A stretch of DNA of 64,000 nucleotides from Crocodylus rhombifer (Eukaryota; Chordata; Crocodylia; Crocodylidae). Every line of letters begins with the position of its first letter. Within the stretch, counting starts at the first letter, position 1. The stretch lies in contig JAVSML010019159.1 of the NCBI GenBank assembly GCA_038503035.1, positions 62,001 through 126,000 on the forward strand, given 5' to 3'. This document shows, piece by piece, positions 9,344-19,800 of this stretch. Made by a program: the position numbers and the translations under genes. The notes beneath the pieces are model-generated. The model was not told where the DNA came from and ran no database searches. It was given only the letters and a program-made list of their open reading frames with translations.

Positions 9344-12300
9344 TCAGCACCCGTATCGCACGTCTGCTCCCAGCAGCAGGAAGTCCTAGGTGAGAGGCCA
9401 CGATGCCGTCAGGTGTGGCACAACCCCCCGGCCTGCCGCGGGGAAGGGGCGGTTTCCCCTGGGCCCAGGCACTCGGTGCACTGCAGCCAGCAGCCGCGCA
9501 GCACGTGCACGGCTCAGCGCCGGGAACGCGAGCTGGCTGCGCATCAGAGGGGCCGGGGCCGACGCCAGCTCTCGTTTCCCAGCCTCGCCTGTGCGCAGCG
9601 AGCCGTGCCAGCTGTGCGGAGCATCCCTCTGCAGCTCATCTCCCCTGGGGACGGGCTGGGCCGTGCTCCAGGCCAGCCCCAGGGCTCGGACGTGCTAACT
9701 AATAGGTTGCGTGTATTTAGCATCCCCGAGACGGACCCCAAAAGCTTTACAAACACTGGGTCCGCTCCAGTGGACTCTCTCCCTCCACTGGTGATGGGAA
9801 GGATCCTCTGAGCCCCCCAGCCCTGACGGCGTGCGTGCCCCCCAGCCGGTGTCACTGACCTGGCGTGGCTGCAGGCTGCAGCTGGAGAGCTGGACGTGTT
9901 TGGGCAGCGGGAGGGAGAAGCCCTTCTTCAGCCGGTCTGAAAAACACAGCGGGTGACAGCCCGGGGTCGGGGGCAGGAGGACCGGATGCCCCAGGCTCCA
10001 GAGCCTTTGGGGTGGGGGCAGGGGAGCTCCCCCAGCGGCTGCACAGGGCTGGGGGGCTTCGTGCGTGCTGCCTGGCCCTGCTCCCCTGCGTGCGAGCCGT
10101 CCCCCAGCGGCTCTGCTGCTCCACGTGCGGGGAGCGGGGGTCTGGAAGCCATTAAGCCGCATGCCCGGCTCATTCTTTCCATTGCATTTGCTTCAACCCC
10201 GGAGTCGCGGCCCGGAGACGCCTCTGCCGAGCCACCTTCCTCCTGCAGCCCCATGCACGCCGGCTGTGCTTCTGCACTGCTTTCCCACCGCCCAGGGCTC
10301 CTTGGCTTGCGGTAGCTTTGAGCCACGCTCCAGAGCTGACTATGGGCAGGGCCTTGACTGACCCCAGCTCCCAGGCCTGCCGTGCACCCCCGGCCCCTGC
10401 CAGATGCTCACCGTTCGCCAAGGGCAGCAGGATGTGGGAGGCACAGAAGTTCATGAACTGCTGCAGCCCTTCCACCTGGGGAAGATGAAGGGGAGGAAAA
10501 GCCCATCAGCTGGAGGAAGCAGAGGAAAGCGGGGAGCGGGGGCTGCAGGGGCCACGCGCTGGGGGACGAGACTGAACCCAGTACACGCGGAGGCCGTCCG
10601 GCAAGCAGCAAAGCTGAGCCCGCGGGCAGGTCCAGCGGCCTGGGGTGCAGGGTGGAGGAGAGCATCCCCTCCACGATGCTCGGGCCGGGGCCGGGGGGGC
10701 TCTGGAGCTCGGGGCTGGGGCAGGGGAGGCCGGAGCCGGGTGCTGAAGGGCAGAGCAGGTGCGGCCAGCAGGTAACGGGTCCGAGGGGCCTGGCTGGTGT
10801 TGCAAGCCGCCCTGGCAGGGTGGCAGCCGTGCCGCTCCCTGCCCTCCCCTGGCTGCAGGGTGCACGGGGATGACCCCAGCCCACCAGGTCTTCCAGGCAG
10901 GGCCAGTGCAGCTGAGGGCCCGTGAGGGCAACTCACCGAGAAGGGGCCGATGTCCGAGTGCTTCAGTGCCAGCTCCAGCCTGTGCGGGGACAGACACGTG
11001 TCAGCACCCCCCCCCCCAACGTGTTGGCTAACGGTCATCACAGTTTCTGGCCCTGGAGCTAATTCTGCTGCCGGCTGTATCTGGATCATCTCCGAGCCCT
11101 GTGGCTACGGAGCCAGCGAGCATCCCCGACCAGCCTGGGGACGTCTTTGCAGGTTTCCTCTGGCCTGGGAGCTGCCTGGAGCCGGAGGGTGAGGCCTCGA
11201 CTCCCTCTGCCGCTCACCTGCCAGATGCCAAGGTCCCGTAGAGCCGGTCAGCGCTCACGGTGACGCTGGCAGAAATGTTGCTTGACTGGGGACAGAAGGA
11301 GAAGCCGCGTCAGCTCGTGCCGTCGGGGCACCCAGCGCACCCCCAGCTTGCGGCCGTGCCGCGGCCAGGGAGACGTCGGGATGCGGGGAGGGCTCCGAGC
11401 TGGACTGCATCCCCCTCCCGGAGCCGAGCGTGGGCTGACCAGGCGGAGGAGGAAGAGCGGAGCGAGGCTGGCGCTGGGCAGGCTGGCGTAGGCTTGGATG
11501 TCCACGACCAGCGCCAGCTCCAGGCCTCTGGGCGCGACGGTCAGGAACGGCGCCGAGGGGGTCGTGAGCCGCAGCTCCATGAGCCGGTCGGGGTACCGCT
11601 GCTGCAGCTGGGGGCAGAGCCGGGGCGCAGGTCAGGCGGCGGTGATGGGGATGGAGCCCGAGGCATCCCCCCCCGCCCGGGCGGCTGTGCCCTCCCCTGC
11701 GCCCACCGCAGCCGCGTGGGCTGCAGACTCCCAGGCTCAGGGGTGCGGGCAGCAGCCCACTTACCTGGGGGATGAAGTGGGAGAAGGCGGAGGTGTTCAG
11801 GTGGAAAAAGCCCTCTTTGGGGAACTGCAGCAGGAGAAAGCTTCAGTTCACTGCAGGAACGGCACGGGGCGCAGCCACGGCCCCTCCCGCCCAGCCACGG
11901 GGCTCGTGCAGCCCGGGACAGGAGGGAAGCGTCGCCAGCCGAGGCACGGTGCAGACGCCGTGGCCCAGCAGGTCTCGTGCCCGCACCATGTCGTTGGTGA
12001 TGTTGAAGACCAGGAGCCCGGCAGCCTGGTAGACGACGCCGGCGGTGTTGAAGAAGTAGCTGGAGACCCCCAGGTAAACCATGCGGCCACGCTCCGTCGG
12101 CAAGGCCAGCGCGGGGGCAGAGAAGGGGGCCGGCGCGCGGTGAGCCCGGGAGAAGACCTCGCCCTAGGGGAGACGAGAGCGAAGAGCGACTCTTGCCAGG
12201 CGCTGGCACTTGTGGGGTGGCCTCGGGCCCGGGGTTTGCGCGGGATCTTCCCCCCGTGAGCGCTGACCGGCTCTGCGGGACCTTGGCATCTGGCAGCCGC

Positions 12301-15300
12301 GGGGTCTGGGGTGAGGCAACCCTGCCTGTCCCCCCGGGCACCTCGTACCTTCAGATTCACATCCAGGTACTGGGCCGTCACCACGGGGGGGCCCACCAGG
12401 GAGTAGTCGATGCTGGCCACCGTGTCTATCGCTGCTGTGACTGGGAAACAGGGGAGACAACAGGTCCTGCAGGGAACTGGGCCCCTCCCGGCGCCCCGGA
12501 GGGGACACCAACCTGCTCCCGGCTACGCGGCCCCGGCGCCCAGCGCCCACGCCACGGCCCACGTGGAAGTGCCGTGTCCCAGCACGGGGCAGGGGCTGCA
12601 GCTTTGCAGCGGCTGTTCCCAGTGGGCCCGCGGCGGCAGAAGAAAGCCAGGGGGTCTCTAGGTCCCAGCCGACCCTAGTCCCCCGAGCCCTTCGTGCTTG
12701 GGAAACCTCCCGGGCTACATCCGTGGGGTGCTCCGGGGAGCTCGGGCTGGGGTCCTGCCCCCCACGACGTGGCCGGGGGGAGCACCCGCGCGGTACCTGG
12801 CAGCGTGTGGAGGTAAGGCTGCAGCTGGGTGCTGACGAAGCTCCTCAGCTCTCTGCAGACCTGCGGGAAACAACGTGGAGACCCCCGGCCTCGCATCCAG
12901 GGAGGCTGCAGCTCGCGCCGGTTTGCTTTGCAGTAACTCTCGGTTGCGGCGAGCGGCTCTCCTTGGGCATGTCACCCGGCGGTCCGGCAAGCTGCCCGAG
13001 GGCTGCGCAGATCGGGCACGGGGCTTGTGACAGCACTGCCCCAGGGGAGGGGGATAACGGTGACGACCAGCCCCGCAGAGAGGGGCGCGGGGAGGGGGGC
13101 TGAGCGGAGGGCGGCCCAGCGCGACGGGAAGGAGGGAGGCCTCGACAAGATGCACGGACGGCCTTGCTCCTGGGTGCAGTGGGAGAGCCCAGGAGGGAAA
13201 AGGCGGCTCAAGGCCCTTCCCGGGACGGACAGGCGCGGGCTGGACACTGCGGCCTCGTCCCCCCGGGAGGCGGGCGCTGCCCTGGGCCGCCCCGGGGCCG
13301 GCACGTCGGCTCCGGGGGTCCCGGTGGCCCCGGGAAAGCCACTAGATGGCACCAGCCGTAGCGCGATGCCGCCGGCCCCGCGTTTTCCATCTGCGCTCGC
13401 CGACCACCGCCTTCCTGCACAGGCCGCGCGCGCATCCAGAGAGGCTGCAGCTCGTGCCAGTTCGCCTTGTAGCAATTACTGCTAACAGCTTGTTTCCATG
13501 TCCTGTCGCAGGTCTCCTGCATGTAGGCTTTTGTGCGGTGCCATAGGTACGAGGGTTTCCCTGACGGGCCCCATTAAGACAAGGCAGCAAGCGCCTGAGA
13601 AGCCAGACGCGAGCGTTTGTACCCAGAGCTGCCCCCTCCCCAAAAATCAATACAAGCGGCAGGCTGCTGGCTGGTCTTTGGGGTTGCTGTGCTTTTGGCT
13701 CAGGTGCGCGCTCTAATTAGCTGATTGCATGGAAGGAGAAGGCTTTGTTAATTGGGAACCGGTTACGGCAGGCGCTCGCAAGCACGGCGGATTTAGCCTT
13801 CGATGCGACCTGCTGCAAGGCCGAGGTGAGTGCAGTTAGCGCACGCGTGTTCATCCGGTGTCCCACCCGCTCGTCACCGCTGCAACGAGCAGCCGTACGG
13901 CGGCTGCCGTCAAACCGCAGGACACCGAGCACGTGAGTGACGGGGAAGGGCAAGGGCCCCCGTCCCCAGCGCACCATACCTTGCTTTGCATCACTGCCCC
14001 GATGCGTGACTTAAATATCTTGACGATCAGCTCGTAAATCCAGCTAAGGAGAGAGCACGAGAGAGTCACCTTTCTCCAGCCGCAGGACGGTGTCCTCCCG
14101 CCGACAAAGGCACGCTTCTCCAGATCGGCCTGCGGGCAAAGCTGGGCTGCCCCATTTCGCCTTAAATGTTGCATCGGCAAAGAGCCGGCCTGGTCAGAGC
14201 GGTGCCCCCGCGCGGAAAGCACCCCCTCGAACAGGCCACGCCGCAGGCCAAACTCCAACACAGCGCAGGAATGTGCAACCGCCTCCTCTTACACCAGCTC
14301 TGCCCCGACCAGCCCATCTCCCCAGGGACATCAGGGGATGGCAGCGATAACGCCTTAGGGCCAATATAAGGGCACAGGACAGGGCTGCTGGATCCACGTC
14401 CCCCTCCAGCCTTTCCAAGGGCAGCAGCACGGGGTGGGCCAGCGGGATCCGGTCCAGGAGTAGGAGGCAGCAAGTGGCTGATCTGTCCCGGGGGGACGGG
14501 CTCCAATGCGCGGCCCCCGGTCCTGGCCACGGAAGGGGAGTTACGTACCCAGCGTGCACCTCGACATCCGAAATGGAGGTGGTGCAGGCAGAGGTGGTCA
14601 CGGTGGGGGTCCCAGAGGCGTCGCTCCCCAGCTTCAGCCCGACAGAGGTGCGGAGACCAGTGACCATCAGGTTAAACGAGCCGCGGTCCCCACTAACGGG
14701 AGGAGGGGACAGGAGAGTCAGGTGTGCCCCTAAGACCCCGCGATGGAGACGGCCGGCGCGCTCCCTCCCCCCCGTGCGGGTTGCTCCGGCTCGCTTGGCG
14801 TCCCTACGGTGGGGGCGCATCCAGGAGGCTTCGTCACAGCAAGCCACCTTTTCTCCCCCTTCCTGTGTGACCGGAGGAGTGGAGGATTGGGAGATAACCC
14901 TGACAGTCCCCACCGCCGGGCCCTGGACGGGGGGTGTGGAGGGACCGGCCCTGCGTGCACTGTCCCCCATCGCTTCAGGCTGCACGCTCCGTCGTGCCGC
15001 TCGCTACCCCCCGCAGCCGCTCGGGCAGAGGCAGGAGGGACCGCAGCAAAAGCGTCGCCCTGCAGCCCGCGTGGCCGGGAGGAGCCGAGCTGCAGAGCCG
15101 GCCGAGGCGAAGGCCCGAGCGCCTTCCAGGAGGCAAAGCGGTTTGCACCAGGGCGAGGGCGCGCAGGAGCCCCGGGGCACTCACAAGATCCCTTTCTGCC
15201 ACTTCCAGTTCCCCGTCAGCTGGGCGAAGGCATTGGAGACGGACACCTGGACGCCCACGTTGGGGATGGGGGTGATCTGGGAGCTCGGCAGCCGGAAGCG

Positions 15301-16264
15301 GAGGAGGTTCAAGCTGCAAAGGAGCGCGGCGCTGTCAGCCGGAGCCCGGGGCTGGGCTGGGTGGACCGGCATCCTCGTCCCCCCGCCACCAGCACCGCTT
15401 GTCCGGGCCCTGCTTGCGCGCCACCCCTCCCTGCCCGCGCTGCCTCCCGCCATCGCCCGCTTGTCTCTGGAGGGCTTCGTCCAGCTCTCGGGACACGCGT
15501 CTTCCTCCCGCCATGCCCGCCCTGCTCTGCCTCCCTCCCGAACCTCCTCCAGCCCCCCCAGGGGAAGCCAGCAGCCGTCTCACCGGGAGAGTTCGTAGTA
15601 CACGTCTCCTACGGGTGTCCCTTGGGACCCCGACATGTCCGGCAGCTTCATCTTGGCCAGCTTCTTCTCCAGGGCAGCGATGCCCTCCTGACAGGCTGCG
15701 GGGACGGAAAGGGCAGCTCACCGCCTGGCCCTCGCAATGGGCCCGGGGCTGCTTGGTGGCAATCCTGTCACTGGACGCCACGGCCGGTCCGCACGGCCTC
15801 GGGTCCTGGTGCAGCGAACCTCGGGCGTGAGGACCCTGCTCGGTAAAATGGGCTGAAGCCCAGACAGAGACCCTTTGCCGTCTAGGGGCAGCCTCCCTGC
15901 CCCATTTGGGGTTGGCTGTTTGACCGGTCAAGTAGAGCTTGGTCAATTGACAAGATTTGGCCGGTCAGCTGCTCGGCTTGCCCACCCTAGTCACATTGTA
16001 GCACGAAGGCGTGGCAGGTGAGGTAGTCGGGTGGGGAGGCCGGGGGGGCAAGAAGCCGGGGGTCCAGCGGCAGCCGGGGGAAGGTGACTTTGCAGCTCGA
16101 CCCCCGGGTGCATTAAGGACAGAGACAGAAAGACTGACTGGGAACCTACCGTAGGCCAGGCCCGGACCGGTGATTCTAGCCACGAGCCCGGGGTTGGTGG
16201 CCCTGGCTAGCGCGGTGGAGACCGCCAGCAGGAGGGCAGCCAGCGCCAGGCTCTGCACCGCCAT
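9344..16264 (-). CDS. BPI: bactericidal permeability-increasing protein, complete 15-exon gene
   Basis: Secreted/granule lipid-binding protein that in mammals binds LPS of Gram-negative bacteria. Coding exons, all in phase: 16264-16150, 15695-15584, 15313-15185, 14692-14549, 14043-13980, 12860-12797, 12440-12349, 12163-11987, 11824-11765, 11607-11440, 11285-11218, 10979-10937, 10475-10412, 9936-9860, 9385-9344. They sum to 1419 nt, or 472 residues (human about 487). Residues 1-22 are a signal peptide (MAVQSLALAALLLAV...), then TNPGLVARITGPGLAYA. The BPI1 domain covers about 25-250, with QLQPYLHTLPG and the cysteine pair C155/C190 that forms the family disulfide. The BPI2 domain follows, with RMVYLGVSSYFFNTAG and LKHSDIGPF, ending FLLLGADVRYGC. 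Sequence is closer to BPI than to LBP (KHSxIGPF, YFFNTAG, FGAD-type end). Oddities: about five residues are missing after exon 4's VEVH compared with human, and the exon 8 donor is weak (GTGCGG). All other junctions are GT/AG. Confidence 0.95.
11218..11260 (-). repeat. part of BPI exon 11 present again in inverted orientation at 12254-12296
   Basis: These 43 bases are the 3' two thirds of exon 11, up to its last base before the donor GT. Read on the minus strand they start CCGTGAGCGCTGACCGG and end TTGGCATCTGGCAG. The plus strand at 12254-12296 has the same 43 bases with one difference (A to G at base 22). Confidence 0.95.
12254..12296 (+). repeat. inverted copy of BPI exon 11 inside BPI intron 7
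   Basis: Within the 185-bp intron between exons 7 and 8, 42 of 43 bases match exon 11 but in the opposite orientation. Similarity stops at the exon 11 donor: the exon continues GTGAGC and the copy continues CCGCGG. In the BPI pre-mRNA it would be antisense to exon 11 and could pair with it, looping out exons 8-10. Confidence 0.93.
12892..12937. repeat. direct repeat, copy 1 (BPI intron 5)
   Basis: Begins CGCATCCAGGGAGGCTGCAG and continues for about 46 bases. It matches 13431-13478 with differences that are nearly all C/T or G/A transitions. It lies about 30 bases from the exon 6 acceptor, so on the transcribed strand it occupies the likely branch-point region. Confidence 0.8.
13339..13353 (+). 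promoter_or_regulatory. CTCF-like motif (BPI intron 5)
   Basis: CCACTAGATGGCACC fits the vertebrate CTCF core (CCRCYAGRKGGCRS) at every constrained position, in forward orientation on the plus strand. A near-identical site lies at 35288-35302. Confidence 0.6.
13431..13478. repeat. direct repeat, copy 2 (BPI intron 5)
   Basis: Begins CGCATCCAGAGAGGCTGCAG. It is the partner of 12892-12937, 539 bases apart in the same orientation. A shorter related string, GCGCATCCAGGAGGCT, occurs near 14816 and may be a decayed third copy. Confidence 0.75.
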
Positions 16265-16370
16265 CCCGACGGGCGCGAGGAGGCGCCACGCCGCTCCGGA
16301 GCCGTGCCGAGCGGTCTGAGGGGTCCCCGGCCCTCCAGCCCTCGTGGCACAACCCAGGCATTTCCAGTCT

Positions 16371-16380
16371 GTTTAAAAAG
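16371..16380 (-). promoter_or_regulatory. BPI: possible TATA-like element of BPI
   Basis: On the minus strand CTTTTTAAAC lies about 107 bases upstream of the BPI start codon, which would give a 5' UTR of about 75-80 bases if used. The surrounding sequence is GC-rich, with GCCCCGCC-like words. An upstream non-coding exon cannot be excluded. Confidence 0.35.
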
Positions 16381-16774
16381 GGAAACTGAGGTGGGCTGGG
16401 CGGGGAGGAAGCAGAAAGTTGCTCAAGCAGCAGTGGCTGCGACCGTTTCCTTTCTGCAACGCGCAGACGTTGCTCCCCGGGCAGAGCTCAGCACTTCAGA
16501 AAATGCTGCAGGGACTTGGACGGGGCCGGGGTCCCCACCGGGCCACGCGTGCCCCCAGGGCTGCCCAGGTGAACGCACACTGCCGCCTTCCTGGCATCCC
16601 AGCCAGCAGCCGGAGTACAGCTGCCCTGGGGGAAGACATTTGTGCAACAAAGCAATTGCTCAAGAACCGGTAGCTGTGCGTGCGCAGGGTGAACGGTGGT
16701 GCCGGGCTGGCCACGACTATTGCACAACGTGTGCAGAGGAGCAATCATCTGCACAGTCCTGCACGGCATCAGAG

Positions 16775-16880
16775 AAACATAGAAAGTTAGGGTTAGAAAG
16801 GTCACAGCCAGCCCGACCCCCTGCTCAAAGCAGGACCGTCCCCGACTGCAACATCCCAGCCACACCAAATCATCATGTTC
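16775..16880 (-). repeat. CR1 LINE 3' fragment, reverse orientation
   Basis: Reads as the reverse strand of a CR1 tail: AAACATAGAAAGTTAGGGTT near 16783, CCCCCTGCTCAAAGCAGGAC near 16818, then AACATCCCAGCC. Truncated at both ends. Confidence 0.8.
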
Positions 16881-16899
16881 TGGGGGGCCATGAGTTATG

Positions 16900-18190
16900 G
16901 CGATGTTTTCAGATATGTAGGGAATAAAAGGAAGGCCCAGGCGGTATAGGACCACTACTGAACGGGCAAAAGCAAATGGGGACAGACAGGGTGGACGAGG
17001 CTAAACTCCTCGATGAGTTCCTTGCCTCAGTCTTCCTAAACGCGGGGCAAGACAAGTCTCGTAATGGGTTCGTAGAGAGACAACAGCTGGGCGCCAGACC
17101 ACCAAGCATTGACCCTGAGATGGTGCAGAGTCACTTGGGAGGGCTGGATGCGTTGGAGTCGGCAGGCCGGACGAGCTGCAGCCGAGGGTGCTGCAGGCGC
17201 TGGCGGACGTCACTGCACAGCCACTGGCAAGGATATTTGAGCGCTCATGGTGCACGGGCCAGGTCCTGGAGGACTGGAAAAGGGCCAGTGCGGTCCCTAT
17301 TTTCAAGAAGGGGAGGAAGGAGGATCCAGGCAACTACAGGCCAGTCAGCCTCACCTCCATCCTTGGCCAAGTCTTTGAAAAGATTATTAAGGCTCATATA
17401 TGTGAGAGCCCAGCACAAAAAATTACACCGAGGGGAAAGCAGCTTGGGTTCGTAGCGGGTAGATCGTGCCTGACTGATCTAGTCTCTTTATGACCAGGTT
17501 ACAAAACACCTCGATGCGGGAGTAGGGGTGGATATCCTTTACTTAGACTTCAGGAAGGCCTTTGAGACAGTATCCCACCCCGTACTGGTGAACAAGTTAA
17601 GAGGCTGGGACTTGGCTGATTGCACAGCCCGGTGGGTGGCAAATTGGCTCGAGGGTTGTACCCAGAGAGCGGTGGTGGATGGGTCGGTGTCGACCTGGAA
17701 GGACGTGGGCAGTGGGGTCCCGCAGGGCTCGGTCCTTGGACCGGTACTCTTCAATGTCTTCATCAGCAACTTGGACAAGGGAGTGACGTGTACTCTGTCC
17801 AAGTCTGCAGATGACACAAAACTGCAGGGAGAAGTGGACACACCGGAGGGCAGGGAACGACTACAGGCAGACCTGGACAGGTTGGACAAATGGGCAGAAA
17901 ACAATAGGATGCGATTTAACAAGGAGAAATGCAAAGCGCTGCACATAGGGAGGAAAAATGTCCAGCACACCTACAGCCTGGGAAACGACCGCTCGGCAGC
18001 ACGGAAGCAGACAGGGATCTCCGAGCCCCCGTGGGCTCCAAGACGAACACGAGTCGTCAGTGTGACGAGGTCATCAGCAAAGCTAACGGCACTTTATCGT
18101 GCAGCAGCAGATGCTTGACCAACAACACCAGGGAGGTGATACTTCCCCTCTGTTGGGCGCTGGTCAGACCACAGCTGGATACTGCGTCCA
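16900..18190 (+). pseudogene. CR1 LINE ORF2 remnant (reverse transcriptase), inactive
   Basis: Plus-strand remains of a non-LTR reverse transcriptase. Recognisable RT blocks are NYRPVSLTSILGQVFEK (about 17330), [29 protein letters not shown] (about 17528), [16 protein letters not shown] (about 17720) and SADDTKL (about 17808). CR1 RT normally has an aromatic residue before ADD; here it is serine, and the frame is broken between 17455 and 17528. The 3' end is interrupted by a reverse CR1 tail. These are host retrotransposon fossils, not a cellular gene. Confidence 0.93.
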
Positions 18191-18191
18191 G

Positions 18192-18508
18192 TTTTCATAG
18201 TTTCATAGTAGCTCGGGTCAGGAGGGACCTGAACAGGTCATCTTGCCTGACCCCCGGCCGCAGGCAGGAGCGAATGCTGGGCTCGCAAGACCCCAGACAG
18301 GGGATCATCCGACCTCCTCTTGAATTTGCCCAAGGTAGGGGCGAGGACCACTTCCCTGGGTAGTTAGTTCCAGGTTTTGTCCACCCGAACTGTAAAATAT
18401 TGCCTTCTGATCTCCAACCTAAACCTATTCTCCATCAGCTTATTACCATTGCTCCTGTCACCCCAGGTGGTGCTGGGGAGAAAAGGGCTCTGCCTATCTG
18501 CTGTTGAT
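18192..18508 (-). repeat. CR1 3' tail inserted in reverse into the older CR1
   Basis: Starts with the reversed CR1 tail word TTTCATAGTTTCATAGTAG and runs through GGGACCTGAACAGGTCATC, TTGAATTTGCCCAAGG, AAATATTGCCTTCTGATC and CCATTGCTCCTGTCACCCC. It splits the plus-orientation element: ORF2 C-terminal sequence lies on its left and the CR1 3' end resumes on its right at about 18509. Confidence 0.85.
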
Positions 18509-18655
18509 CTACATTGAACACCTTCAAGAGTAAATTGGATGCTTATCTTGCTAGGATCCTATGACCCCAGCTGCCTTCCTGCCCTTTGGGCCGGGGGCTG
18601 GACTCGATGATCTCCCGAGGTCCCTTCCAGCCCCAGTGTCTATGAAATCTATGAT
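18509..18655 (+). repeat. CR1 3' end, plus orientation
   Basis: Contains ACACCTTCAAGAGTAAATTG, GGATGCTTATCTTGC, GGACTCGATGATCTCCC and GGTCCCTTCCAGCCCC, then the terminal short repeat ATGAAATCTATGATC. Probably the 3' end of the element whose ORF2 is at 16900-18190. Confidence 0.85.
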
Positions 18656-19500
18656 CTCCCCTGAGGAGTTTGCTGGCAGTTTTGGACTTCAAGAGGGACC
18701 TGGAGAGGGTCCAGAGAAGGGCCACTCGTATGGTTAGGGGCTTTCAGGAGCCAAAAAATGGCCTTGGCTAAACAGGGAAATCCAGGGGAGCCTAAGGGCA
18801 AAAGAGGAGGCACACAGGCAGTGGAAGCAGGGGGAAGCTACCAAGGAGGAGTACACCTACTTGGCCCGCACTTGCAGGGAGGCGGTGAGAAAGGCGAAAG
18901 CAACTACAGAGCTGAGGCTGGCAACACAAATTAAAGATAAAAAGACTTTTTTTAGGTATGTAGGGAGTAAAAGGAAGGCGCGGGGCAGCATAGGACCCCT
19001 ACTGAACAAGGAGGCGCAATTAGTGACAGAGAGGGGGGACGAGGCTGAGCTCTTCAGTGAGGTTTTTGCCTCGGTGTTCCTGAACAGGGGCAAGATGAGT
19101 CTCCTAACGGGCTCTTAGAGGGACACCAGCCGTCACACTGACCCGGTGCGGAGTCAGGCGGCTGGACGGGGGCGTCCGAGTCGGCAGGCCTGGGCGAGCT
19201 GCATCCGCGGGCCCTGAAGGAGTCGGCCGGTGTCGCAGCAGAACCGCGGGCACGGCTGCTCGAGCTCCTGGCGCTCGGGGCAGGTCCCAGAGGACTGGAA
19301 AAGGCCCACTGTGGTCCCTGTTTTCAAGGGGGGGAGGAAGGAGGATCTGGGTAATTATAGGCCAGTCTCTCTCACCTCCATCTTTGCAAAGGTCTTTGAA
19401 AAGGTTATGAAGGATCATATCTGTGGGAGTACAGCAGGAAAAACAATGCAGCAGGGAAGCCAGCGTGGATTTGTGGCAGGTAGACCACGCCTAACTAACC
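18656..19500 (+). pseudogene. second CR1 LINE copy, ORF2 fragment
   Basis: Plus orientation. It starts with a 3'-region fragment (GAGAGGGTCCAGAGAAGGGC near 18704), then moves to the endonuclease/RT linker (AKATTELRLATQIKDKKTFF near 18894) and RT blocks NYRPVSLTSIFAKVFEKVM (about 19351) and GFVAGRPRLTNLL. It ends abruptly where unrelated sequence begins at about 19503. The frame is broken between 19118 and 19230. Inactive. Confidence 0.9.
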
Positions 19501-19502
19501 TG

Positions 19503-19800
19503 CTCGCCTGCAGCAGCGTGTGGTACCGCTCGGGGCACCCCACGCAGTCGGCCCAGGCTGCGGCTCTGCGGGTCGGGGCCAGGCTTGGGGGCGGCGGGGC
19601 AGCCGGTGCCAGTCGCTTCCCCGCTGCAGCCGGAAATAGTGCAAGGAGAGCTCTCGTGGCAGCTCCGCCAGCTGCTGATCTGGCACCGGGAGCTGCTCCG
19701 CTCACCCAAGCACCTGGCTGGGGTTATCTTACCTGCGACTGCAACATCTATAATCTATGACCCGCCCCGGGCACTTGGGAGATGCGCCAGGAAGTAACCT
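19503..19800. other. open-frame segment of unknown origin next to CR1
   Basis: The plus-strand frame through 19501-19797 stays open and includes LQPEIVQGELSWQLRQLLIW at about 19618-19677, an amphipathic, protein-like run with ordinary codon use. No clear splice donor or known family is recognised, and the minus strand is also open, as expected from GC content. It could be an orphan exon, a retrocopy fragment or chance. Function is not assigned. Confidence 0.25.

Noticed and set aside
8561..9811. 416-codon plus-strand open frame over the BPI 3' end
   Set aside because: It overlaps BPI's last two exons in antisense, is low-complexity, has no homologue recognised and ends in non-coding DNA.
11541..12341. 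266-codon minus-strand frame across BPI exons 8-10
   Set aside because: It is in a different frame from the true exons; the BPI residues (RMVYLGVSSYFFNTAG) are in another frame with correct splice phases.
14474..15598. 374-codon plus-strand frame (and 367-codon frame at 14743-15846) across BPI exons 2-4
   Set aside because: Antisense shadows in GC-rich DNA; the minus strand carries the phased BPI exons here.
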